Part shown: piece by piece, positions 1 through 6,998 of the stretch
How the letters are laid out: each line of letters opens with the position of its first letter
How positions within the stretch are numbered: position 1 is the first letter of the stretch
Source of the DNA: Chloromonas sp. AAM2
Taxonomy: Eukaryota; Chlorophyta; Chlorophyceae; Chlamydomonadales; Chlamydomonadaceae
Direction of reading: 5' to 3'
NCBI GenBank assembly: GCA_004335635.1
Contig: QAXH01005558.1
Coordinates: forward strand, 1-10,091
DNA length: 10,091 nt
The notes under the pieces: generated by a model
Databases searched by the model: none
Told to the model about the DNA's origin: nothing
Seen by the model: only the letters and a program-made list of their open reading frames with translations
Program-made: the position numbers and the translations under genes

Positions 1-79
1 ACCACCGCCACCCGGCCCACCACCATCACCACCGCCACCACCACCACCGCCACCACCACCACCACCCTCTCCACCACCA
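1..79. repeat. CCACCA-type low-complexity repeat
   Basis: This is a near-continuous run of CCA/CCG triplets with a few interruptions (GGC, TCA, TCT). In the frame beginning at base 2 it reads as proline blocks broken by Ser and Gly, followed by a Gly-rich stretch, and stops at TAA 137-139. In the frame beginning at base 3 it reads as His/Arg and stays open to base 140. It could be the C-terminal end of an upstream proline-rich protein, a 5' leader of the main gene, or plain simple sequence. The window starts inside it, so the choice cannot be made here. Confidence 0.8.
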
Positions 80-139
80 GGGGGCACAGGGGCAGGGAAC
101 TGTAGGAGCAGCGGCACATCACTCAACCAGGGTTCTTAA
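2..139 (+). CDS. Possible C-terminal fragment of a proline-rich protein (partial)
   Basis: The frame from base 2 gives 45 residues: proline runs with single Gly and Ser breaks (pattern PPPPGPPPSPPPP), then a Gly/Ser-rich tail ending NQGS and TAA at 137-139. Proline-rich linkers of this kind are common in volvocine cell-wall proteins and in formins. There is no recognisable domain. Only about 200 bases separate this stop from the main gene's start codon, which is tight for a separate upstream gene, so a leader exon is an equally good reading. Confidence 0.15.
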   Translation, partial: PPPPGPPPSPPPPPPPPPPPPPSPPPGGTGAGNCRSSGTSLNQGS

Positions 140-140
140 G

Positions 141-310
141 GTATGGACATGTCAAAATTGTCGATGATGAAGGTGGTTCCTCTTTCCACACACCTGGCGC
201 ATCGCTGGATAAGCCTTGACCTACTATCGCAGATTGCATGGGCTCAAGCTTTTTCTGTAACTGCATTGTCCGTTTTGTTTGGGGCTCTTCGCCTCTTGTT
301 GGAATTTCAG
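141..310 (+). other. Probable 5'-leader intron
   Basis: A donor AAG|GTATGG at 141 and an acceptor preceded by a T-rich tract (tcttgttggaatttcag, ending at 310) bound 170 bases. The acceptor is followed by 30 bases containing an in-frame TGA (326-328) and then the ATG at 341. Splicing would therefore place the start codon just inside the second transcript exon. Consensus sites are the only evidence; transcript data would decide. Confidence 0.35.
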
Positions 311-340
311 AAGCAATTACTGACGTGAATAGCACGCGCA

Positions 341-1173
341 ATGCATCAGGCGAAATCCGTGAGAATAGATCACGATGGCACCCTAGTTGTGCCACCCTTT
401 GAGTGCGCGTGGCTCACTGGCGAGGCCTACGAGCTGCGCCATGGATCTGGCTGCGTGCAGTTGGAGGCCAAGGGCGAGACGGACATAACCCTTATTCTCA
501 GACCCACACCAGGCACCAAGCGCTGGCAGCCTTTACAGCGCAGCAGTGCTCCACAAGCCCCGCAGCAGGCAGTTCGCCCTCAACCCGCAGCCCAGAACCA
601 ACCACAAGGTTTGGCAGCAGGAGCCATCCCAGCAGGTGTAGCACATGCCAGTACTCCTTCCAGCAGCAGTGGTCTAGTAGGCATTGTGGAGCCCAACTAC
701 ACAATCATTCTTGGCAGCCATCGCAACAGTTGCTTGAAGATTGAAAAGAATGGCAGCACAGTACACCAGGTGCAAGGTGTCCCTGGTGCCAGGGTCAGCA
801 GCAAATTCACAGCCTTCTGGATCGACTACCATCAGGGCATCTTGACTATTGGGACAGACGAGCCTTGTCAAGAAAACATATCGCAGCAATGGGTAGACCC
901 TGATCCCATTGCTGATCTGGCCAATGTTGGCCTTAGCTGTTGGGACAGGCATGTCAGCTACCGTAACATCCAGGTGCAGCCCAGCTTCAAATTTGAACTG
1001 CTAGACCAACAACTACGTTTTGCTGCGCCGGGTGGCGGTGGCGAGGGGCCTCCTTCCTTGTTCAACCAGTGCACTCAGGTGCTGATTTCAAACTTGGGCC
1101 AGGACGAGGTGCCTGCATGCCGTGTCGCACGCGTTGCGGAAATTCTGCTTCCCAATACGCGTGTGCTCTACAG
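341..1173 (+). CDS. Exon 1: Methyltransf_FA-like domain and remnant of BTB start
   Basis: Encodes residues 1-277 plus two bases of Arg278. The domain begins with VPPFECAW and a Gly/Cys/Val strand (GCVQLEAKGETDITLIL), is interrupted at about 63-115 by a Gln/Pro/Ala/Ser-rich insert, and resumes with YTIILGSHRNSCLKI, FWIDYHQGILTIG, WVDPDP and GLSCWDRHVSYRNIQV. The family name comes from an insect enzyme, but plant and algal members are used as non-catalytic modules, so no methyltransferase activity should be assumed. The tail (QVLISNLGQDEVPACRVA) resembles the first strand and helix of a BTB domain and then stops short. Donor CTACAG|GTGAGC. Confidence 0.85.
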
Positions 1174-4100
1174 GTGAGCATTCTGCACAAGCGTAGCCCA
1201 TGTGCGGCAGAACCATTGCAGGGCATAACCATTGTTACCTACCATGGGGCTACCTTGTTAGCGCCTGGGCCGTCTGCAGCACATATGATGCACATGCAGT
1301 TCCTGTTTGTCCGGGGCATAACGCTCATGCTTTGCTTGGGGTGGTGATGTAGGCAGCTGCCAAATGCCTAGACCGTTTAGGCCAGCTGCGAAACTGGAGC
1401 ACTGATGAATGACAGTGCACTCAGGCTTGCCTATGCTCTTTCCCTGCTCCCTGCTCATTGTTTGTTGTTGTCATGCATGTGCTGTATCGCATGCATGATG
1501 TATACGTGATGCATGCGCTGTGCCTTCAGGTCCTGTCTAGACTACCTGGCGCGGAACTTCAAACGGGTCACTTCCCGCACCACGGAAACAGCAGCATCAC
1601 CTTTCACCATCAGCCCCCTCTCACGCACACCCTCTTGCACCCCTGACGTGCATACCCCAGTCCGCTCTCTGTCCGCCCCTGCTCCCGATATTTCACCCCT
1701 ACAGGCCCCTGTAGATGCCACAGCACCTGGCCTGGCAGAAACCGCACCCGTCACTGCAACAGAAACCGTAACAAAACCCGCTACAGTTGCCAGTGCAGTC
1801 TTACCACCTTCAGAAGCTTCAGATCTATCCAACCCAGCCACAGCCATTAACAGCACACTTATACCAGGAGTAAGCAGCGGAGTTGGAGTAGTGGATGGAA
1901 TGCATAAGAGCTGTACGGCAGCCAGTAATAGCAATGAGGTAGCACGCGGGGCGATTCCAATGTTGCAGCGACTGGCATCTGACGCACGGCCAACCGCCAC
2001 ACCATCATTATCACCACAGTGCATCTCAACAGATCCCGAATTCAATCAGCTGCCCACGTCACTCTTGTGTGACCTGCTGTTACAAAATACGATTGCAGTG
2101 AGTGAGAAGCAAATCTTTGATGCAGTTGTTCGTTGGGCAGCAGGAACTGATGCAGTACACAGCGCAGCAGCAGCAGTAGCAACTGTTTCCCTCCGCACGC
2201 CCACCAAGCACCATACCTCTAAACCCTTCCTAATCAGTTCTGCGCATTCTCCTGGGTGTAATGGCGGAACTGGTAGCGCACCTTTACCTGCCACTAACTC
2301 AGTAACTACAAGCGAGCTGACATGCACGGGGAGCCAACTAAGCGACAGCGAACTGCACATGGCCGAACAGCAACCAAGCACCAGCATGCGGAACAGCAAT
2401 GGTACGCACCCGGTACCCATACACTGCACGCCAGGCCGGCATGCGACGCATGCAAGCATGCGCCAGCCTGGTGCATTCCTCGACATGGACAGCAGCCCAT
2501 GCCACCTCGACACGGGATCACACATGAGCACTAGCTCAGATCCATGCAGTCTCGCCATGCAGCTGCAGTGGCGAGGCGATGCCATGCAGGCTAGCCATGC
2601 AGCTGCAACGTTTCCGTTACAGCCAGAGCTGAATCGTGAGGATAGCGGTGCATACGGATCTAGTCCTATTATGGGTTTGCTGGGAAGAGGCGAGAGCTTA
2701 TCAGGGCCTGTGTTTGGGTCCTTAGGGCGAGTGGAAAGTGGAGCAATGGGCGAGCCGAGGAGCGAAGCAGAGGTGTTTGCAGTGCTGAGTCTCATTCGCT
2801 ATACTCTCATGACTCCACAGGTGAGGAAACCAATTCAAAGTCTCAACATAACAACTCAACTTCCACCAGAACTACTCATATGGCACACATGATTCAGTGT
2901 TCACTCATGACTCCTCAGGTGAGCAGAAGTGATCAACTCAGCCACCCAGCTGCCTACCATGTTGTTGGTAGTGTGACATTTGGCAACGCTAATCAACACT
3001 CCAGCGCCCACAATTTGACGAGCTCGCAGCCCCCAGCCCACCACGTCGTGGTGTGTGGGGTCTTCCGTAATCACTGAGCAGCATGGCAGTTATGCAGGAT
3101 TACCTGTCGCTGGCATGCTGACGATAGGCAATCTTCACTTGCTTGCTTGCACCACCAACTCGGCCAGCGCCTGTCATTGTGTTGACATTGAGATAATTGC
3201 ATCAACACAAGGCTAGGCAGCCTTAGCGCCCACAATCAGCATAACAACATATCGTTCATCAACCTTTAGCGCCCACAATCAGCCTAAGCTGTTGTGTCAT
3301 GCGCGCAGGAGCTGGCATTGGTTGTCCGTCACCCGCTCATATCCAGCAGCCCCACCCTGCTCTCCCTGGTGGCTGAAGCCATGGAGCTGGATGGCATGCA
3401 GCCCTCGCCTAGTGCACAGGTGCGACAGGTTTTGTTTAGGCAGGCAGGCAAAAATAAACAGTTCTACCAGTCATGTTGCGAATTGTGGAGGAAAACCTGA
3501 AGTACCGTAGCTACGTTGCGTTCTCAATGTCATGGCACTTGAACAACATTCGCAACAACATGGAACTTCACAGCAAGATCCACCACGCATTGTGGCGTAA
3601 CTGAAGTAGACGTTCCAATAGACGAGCCTAGTGGACATGTCATGAGCCATGGGTGACTAACACACAAAGGAGCTTAGCTTCACACAAACAACCACACTGA
3701 AGCGTGCCAATTATGTACCAGGACTAGAGTCGGTGTTACTCGTAGTTGAAGAGTCCTGATCTGGCCAACTTTCATACATAGCCCCACGAGAGAGATCTCC
3801 ACGTGGGTGTGACGATCACATTTCACCGGATACGCACATCGTGTACTCCTTACACGCAACACACATGGCGCCAATGACATTGTTTTTCTGGTGCTGGTAC
3901 AGGGCACCCCCGGGCGCAGCGGTGGCTCGGGTCTGTTTGCCGTGGAGCAGCGGCGCCTGCTGCACTGCAGCCTGCATGAAAACAGCAGGGCCAGCACGGC
4001 AAGGTGCGACTGGCTTGAGCTAGAAATGAAATCAAAGCATCTCTTTTATGATGCGTGGCTGGGGCTACATATGCAGTCAGCAGACTAGACTTTGTTGATA

Positions 4101-6998
4101 CCATCATTATAGCTGTGCTTTGGTCTCACAACACGCCGTGCTGGTGGCCTTGCGAAGCAGTGCTTGTTTGTCTGCCCTTTTGGTGCTCCCTCTCCTGCTT
4201 AATGTTTTGTTGTATTCAAATCGTTTGTACTGCCTTTCTGCCCTCCAGGTTGAAATAATGCGCTATGCTATTGTGTGCCAAGTTATACATCACGTGCAAT
4301 GCGTGTCTTTCTGCCCTACAGATTTCAGCGGCGGGTGCTTCCTGCCAGTCACGAGTGTGCCTACGTGTGCGATGGCGATCAGAACGGAGTGCTGCACTTC
4401 ATAGGCACACTGTACGGCACACAGGCGGGTGGCTGTGGGTTGCTATGAGTTGTACCATTCCAGTGCACGTGCTTGAGAAAATTCGCCCATCACTGCCCAG
4501 GAGAGTTCAAAGTGATGTATCCAGGCAGAGAATTACTTACAGTTTGTCAAGTGAGCCTGGTGGACCTGGTGGACCATACTTTAGTGGTCCTTATTTAGTG
4601 GTCCTGGTGGACCATCCTGGTTGCGTAGCTGCACTCAGCTGTCACATCATTGCTTCTGTTGCCAAACCCACCATCGCCCTACACCCGCCTCCGAGCGAGG
4701 TGTACTACTTGACTGGCTACCCAACCGCATGATGAGCATGGGCTGCACGAATGACAGTTCTCACGCCTGTCGCCCTCGCCTTTTACTAGAGCGACCCGTG
4801 TCACTCGTGCACGTCGGCCCCTGAATCTATTTTTGGGAGGGCTTGCCCCTTCACCCACCCAGTCGAACCAATCACGCGACGATGTATAATCATTTACGAA
4901 CGATCGATGATCTAACAGAACAGTCGAGCTAGTACTGATTATCCAAGAAAATGATACACTGGATACGCCCACTCTTTGGATGATTGCAGAAGATGCTTGT
5001 GCCTCGCCTTCGTTGTGCTTGCTGTTGTGGTTTTCAGCTTTGATATCTTGGTGCTCGTTCTGCTTGCTTTGTTTATGGTAATGTCCGTGTCAGTGCGCGC
5101 AATGCGCATAGGCAGTGTGTAACGAGACTTGGGGACAGCAGAAACAGATCTCAGGGACTGTGCTCATCTTTCAATCTTTTGCTCCTCACCAATGGAAGTC
5201 GATCTTAAGGGTTAGGTCTTGGCTGGCACTGGTTCTGCTTACGTTGGTGACAGTAGTGGTCATGCCTGTGCACCGCTGTCGTTGGTAGTGGTGATACTTT
5301 TGCACTGCTTTTGTTGTGGTTGTCATTCAGGCGTGGGTTAACCCAGTTCTATCTAGGCGTGTGGACATTCGCGCCTCGTCCCCCTCTGGCCGGCACACCG
5401 ACCCAAAGGCATTGGCAGGGGACAAGTTCCTCAGGACTAACTGGGCGGGACCAAGGTGCGCCAACATAGATAGATAGATGGATGGATAGATAGGCAGATA
5501 AGCAGCTTAGCTTTGTCTACAGCAGGTAAGCCGTCAAAGGACGCAACGGGTTGTGCATGGACAAGCGAGCAGACAGGCAGACTGTGCTGGCTGACTTGGG
5601 AAAGTTTAGTGTCTGTTGCACGCATCGCGCTTTCGCGAGCTGCCTGTGTCTTTTGTTGTTGCATCTGTAAGGCTAAGCACATGTCCCTTTTTTCCTTGAA
5701 CACTCCCTTACACTCTCAGGCTTGAAGACTATGGCAATTGGCTTTATGGTAGGACAGCAGAGTGACCATGGGCCCAGCTTATCCACTCCCACCTATTTCT
5801 AAGCCTCCAGTTATCTTGAGACGGGCGCGTCTGGTTGATGCGGTTGTGATGCAGGTTCGTGAACGGCGAGCCCGACACATGGTGGCTGGTCGACCTCGGG
5901 CCGCAGCACACGCTCATACTCACATACTACACCATCAGGCATGACGGGTCAAACGACTTTGTGCGCAGCTGGGCATTGCAGGTTGGTCATGGATTTCAGA
6001 CTGTTTTCAGATGCTTGCTAACTGAATGATCGATTAGCCAGTTTTGAGTCGGCTTCTCGCCGACGCGTCACTGCAATCTCCTGAGTCCTTGTCTGTTGCT
6101 CTTGCACCTGATGTGAAGAGTGCCGGACAAAACACTGCATGGGTTTTCCCAGGTCAGCAGCTGTGTGGGACTGACACATGGCTTGCCAGGGGCGGTTAGC
6201 GGTAGTGATCATGATGCAAACGCTTGTGAAATTGGCGATGGAGTGGAAACAAACGCAATCACACAATCCCAGAACAAGAGAGAGGTTAGTTAGGAGTTGT
6301 TATGGCAACTCAGGAAGCACGATGACACAGTCCCAGGCGATCCGTTGGCTCACTCTATTTGCGCTTCAGGGTTCGTGTGACTGTGTGACCTGGACGGATT
6401 TGCGTCGTCATACCCGCGATCCCGCCATAAAGCGACCAGGGCAGTACGTGAGCTGGCCTGTCATGGGCCCAGCCGCACAGGCACCCTACAGGTACAGTGT
6501 GCTGTGCATCAGTGTATGCCCGAATCAATGCTGCTCCTGTGTTGTGCTCTGCATGCAGCCCTCGTCATGTGCTTTTGTACCCAGGCACAATTGTGACGGC
6601 TGGGTTCTGTACAAGGGGTGCAGATCCATCATTGATGCAAACTGTTTCAAATTAGTGATGCCGCTTCAAGCATGCGGGGAATCAGGCCGCTCATGTGTCG
6701 TGCATGTAGACGTACCCTGAGCATGGACAGCCATGTGTACTGTGTGACATGTCCATGTCGCAGGGGACAGGGGACACCGATGTGTGTGCTGCATGGACCG
6801 TCTGCACTCGTGGGTGAAGCAAGGCTGCTCCTGCTGATGTGCTCCCCCTCGTCATTTGCTTTGCGCAGGGCGTTTCGTCTGCTGCTGACTGGCCCCACGA
6901 CCAGCACCCACCAGCCCCACCACTTCGCCCTGGCGCACATAGAACTGTACGGCTTTCTGCAGAGGGACAACCCACCAGGACAGAACGGCACAGAGTAG
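341..6998 (+). CDS. Methyltransf_FA / BACK / F5/8C-like multidomain protein, At2g30600-like, nine exons
   Basis: Joined exons: 341-1173, 1530-2820, 3309-3419, 3903-4003, 4322-4424, 5331-5455, 5855-5981, 6370-6491, 6869-6998 (2943 bases, 980 residues plus TAG). Residues 16-62 and 118-214 form a farnesoic-acid-O-methyltransferase-like domain (PPFECAW; GLSCWDRHVSYRNIQV). Residues 279-291, 449-483 and 692-730 form a BACK domain. Residues about 790-968 form an F5/8-type-C-like domain (CDGDQNGVLHFIGTLYG, WVNPVL, TWWLVDLG, TIRHDGS, WTDLR, FRLLLTGPT, IELYGF). The order and motifs match the Arabidopsis BTB protein At2g30600, recalled from memory and not searched. That protein has two BTB domains between the first domain and BACK; here only about 60 residues lie there. 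Start: the ATG sits 17 residues before the conserved PPFECAW block, as in the plant protein, and an in-frame TGA at 326-328 precedes it. Likely a scaffold or adaptor; whether it still joins a Cullin-3 ligase is doubtful without a BTB core. Confidence 0.87.
1174..1529 (+). other. Intron 1 (GT-AG, 356 bases, phase 2)
   Basis: Donor GTGAGC, acceptor TGCCTTCAG. Joining AG to G restores an Arg codon and runs straight into SCLDYLARNF. I read all three frames for a missed BTB exon and found none. The last 60 bases contain several overlapping CATGCATG-type words, which make short imperfect repeats just before the acceptor. Confidence 0.8.
1530..2820 (+). CDS. Exon 2: BACK domain with two large disordered inserts
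   Basis: Encodes residues 279-708. Three BACK pieces lie in one exon: SCLDYLARNF at 279-288; FNQLPTSLLCDLLLQNTI, then VSEKQIFDAVVRWAAG to 483; and EVFAVLSLIRYTLMTPQ at 692-708. These match the canonical BACK order of C-x-L helix, 'LP..LL..LL', 'sE..if.av.rW' and 'lL.lVR'. Between them are a Thr/Ala/Pro/Ser-rich insert of about 155 residues and a Ser/His/Met-rich insert of about 205 residues with no predicted fold. Normal BACK domains are about 100-130 residues and uninterrupted. The donor is MTPQ|GTGAGG, phase 0. Confidence 0.82.
2542..2621 (+). repeat. 40-base imperfect tandem duplication inside exon 2
   Basis: The 14-base word GCCATGCAGCTGCA occurs at 2554-2567 and again at 2594-2607, and CCATGCAG occurs at 2542, 2555, 2582 and 2595. 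This fits two imperfect 40-base units. Because 40 is not a multiple of three, the two copies are read in different frames (PCSLAMQLQ, then AMQASHAAA). It lies in the second disordered insert. Confidence 0.6.
2821..3308 (+). other. Intron 2 (GT-AG, 488 bases, phase 0)
   Basis: Donor CAG|GTGAGG, acceptor ATGCGCGCAG. Joining gives LSLIRYTLMTPQ followed by ELALVVRHPLISSS, a continuous BACK segment. The intron holds a second copy of its own donor region at 2902-2923 and three copies of an AGCGCCCACAAT word. The exon frame would read on only to TGA 2890-2892 if the intron were retained. Confidence 0.85.
3003..3283 (+). repeat. Intronic AGCGCCCACAAT element, three copies
   Basis: The word AGCGCCCACAAT occurs at 3003-3014, and the longer TTAGCGCCCACAATCAGC occurs exactly at 3223-3240 and 3266-3283. 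Each copy has ATCAAC at a short distance upstream (2992, 3201, 3258). The last two copies are 43 bases apart. This is a local duplication within intron 2; no function can be assigned from sequence. Confidence 0.75.
3309..3419 (+). CDS. Exon 3: end of the BACK domain
   Basis: Encodes residues 709-745, beginning ELALVVRHPLISSSPTLLSL and ending SPSAQ. It supplies the last BACK helices. There are two phase-0 donors nine bases apart: CAG|GTGCGA at 3420 and CAG|GTTTTG at 3429. I chose the first because GTGCG donors recur in introns 4 and 6; the second would add Val-Arg-Gln. Confidence 0.8.
3420..3902 (+). other. Intron 3 (GT-AG, 483 bases, phase 0)
   Basis: Donor GTGCGA, acceptor CTGGTGCTGGTACAG. 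The exon 3 frame continues open for 26 codons into the intron (to TGA 3498-3500), so retention would truncate the protein before the F5/8C-like domain. I see no repeat or RNA gene in it. Confidence 0.75.
3903..4003 (+). CDS. Exon 4: linker between BACK and the F5/8C-like domain
   Basis: Encodes residues 746-778 plus two bases of Arg779, starting GTPGRSGGSGLFAVEQRRLL and ending SRASTA. It is Gly/Ser/Arg-rich and poorly conserved. It is placed by phase and by its continuation into RFQRR, which matches RFQHRR at the same place in the plant protein as I recall it. Acceptor GGTACAG, donor CAAG|GTGCGA. Confidence 0.75.
4004..4321 (+). other. Intron 4 (GT-AG, 318 bases, phase 2)
   Basis: Donor GTGCGA, acceptor CTTTCTGCCCTACAG (4307-4321). 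An almost identical acceptor, CTTTCTGCCCTCCAG, lies 73 bases upstream at 4234-4248. Use of the upstream copy would read Arg-Leu-Lys then TAA, so the downstream copy is the productive one. Confidence 0.8.
4322..4424 (+). CDS. Exon 5: start of the F5/8C-like domain
   Basis: Encodes the last base of Arg779 and residues 780-813. The motif CDGDQNGVLHFIGTLYG is the conserved opening of this domain in plant BTB proteins and in HECTD1-like proteins (pattern DGDxNGVLxxxGTxYG). The exon ends GTQ at CAG 4422-4424 and must join WVNPVL of exon 6 in phase 0. Confidence 0.85.
4425..5330 (+). other. Intron 5: GC-AG intron, 906 bases, phase 0
   Basis: The donor reads CAG|GCGGGT and the acceptor TTGTCATTCAG. 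The nearby GT dinucleotides (at 4429, 4435 and 4440) leave the wrong phase, and the frame hits TGA at 4446-4448. The GC donor gives YGTQAWVNP, the same length as the plant YGSHQWVNP I recall. This is the longest intron. It holds a GGTGGACC/AGTGGTCC inverted-repeat cluster at 4559-4613 and otherwise no recognisable element. Confidence 0.75.
4559..4613. repeat. GGTGGACC / AGTGGTCC direct and inverted repeats
   Basis: GGTGGACC occurs at 4559-4566, 4568-4575 and 4606-4613; AGTGGTCC occurs at 4583-4590 and 4597-4604. GGACCA and TGGTCC are complementary, so two perfect 6-bp hairpins are possible (loops of 8 and 4 bases). The cluster is intronic. Confidence 0.75.
5331..5455 (+). CDS. Exon 6: F5/8C-like domain, second segment
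   Basis: Encodes residues 814-854 and two bases of Arg855: AWVNPVLSRRVDIRASSPSG, then RHTDPKALAG and NWAGPR. The blocks WVNPVL, ASSP.GR.TDPKALA and AGPR are the family signature for this part of the domain. No long ORF covers this exon; it was found by searching for the residues missing between exons 5 and 7. Acceptor ATTCAG, donor CCAAG|GTGCGC. Confidence 0.87.
5456..5854 (+). other. Intron 6 (GT-AG, 399 bases, phase 2)
   Basis: Donor GTGCGC, acceptor GTGATGCAG. Joining AG to G makes Arg855 and continues to FVNGEPDTWW. Near the donor there is a GATA/GATG microsatellite (5466-5500). Nothing else was recognised. Confidence 0.82.
5466..5500. repeat. GATA/GATG tetranucleotide microsatellite
   Basis: Imperfect tandem ATAG/ATGG units (about eight) start ten bases inside intron 6. 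Simple-sequence repeat with no assigned function. Confidence 0.85.
5855..5981 (+). CDS. Exon 7: F5/8C-like domain core strand (TWWLVDLG)
   Basis: Encodes the last base of Arg855 and residues 856-897: FVNGEPDTWWLVDLGPQHTL, then YYTIRHDGSNDFVRSWALQ. WW.VDLG is the hallmark of this fold, followed by the ligand-face loop RxDGS. Acceptor GATGCAG; donor CAG|GTTGGT, phase 0. Confidence 0.9.
5982..6369 (+). other. Intron 7 (GT-AG, 388 bases, phase 0)
   Basis: Donor GTTGGT, acceptor TTTGCGCTTCAG. Joining gives SWALQ followed by GSCDCVTWTDLRRH. No repeat or RNA gene was recognised. Confidence 0.82.
6370..6491 (+). CDS. Exon 8: F5/8C-like domain, third segment
   Basis: Encodes residues 898-937 and two bases of Arg938: GSCDCVTWTDLRRHTRDP, then KRPGQYVSWPVMGP and APYR. 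The blocks GS.D...WTDLR and PGQ..SWPV.GP match the plant family. Acceptor CTTCAG, donor CTACAG|GTACAG. Confidence 0.88.
6492..6868 (+). other. Intron 8 (GT-AG, 377 bases, phase 2)
   Basis: Donor GTACAG, acceptor TTTGCTTTGCGCAG. An upstream relative of the acceptor region lies at 6531-6584, ending in CCCAG; it shares CTGCTCCTG, CCCTCGTCAT and TGCTTT with 6825-6868. Use of the upstream acceptor would keep the frame open to TGA 6718-6720 and replace the last strand of the domain. Confidence 0.8.
6869..6998 (+). CDS. Exon 9: end of the F5/8C-like domain and stop
   Basis: Encodes the last base of Arg938 and residues 939-980, then TAG at 6996-6998. FRLLLTGPT and HIELYGFL match the closing strands of the family (plant FRLVLTGPT and LELYGYF as recalled). 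A hydrophilic tail (QRDNPPGQNGTE) follows the fold. Confidence 0.9.

Noticed and set aside
1198..1347. Possible missed BTB exon in intron 1
   Set aside because: The open reading (GITIVTYHGATLL...) shows no BTB motif, lacks a proper donor and ends in a stop.
2046..2795. Minus-strand ORF of 249 codons under exon 2
   Set aside because: Shadow of the coding exon; the plus frame carries clear BACK motifs.
4551..4625. Gly-Pro-rich reading (GGPGGP) suggesting a collagen-like exon
   Set aside because: It lies in intron 5; exons 5 and 6 join at exactly the expected residue, leaving no room for an extra exon.
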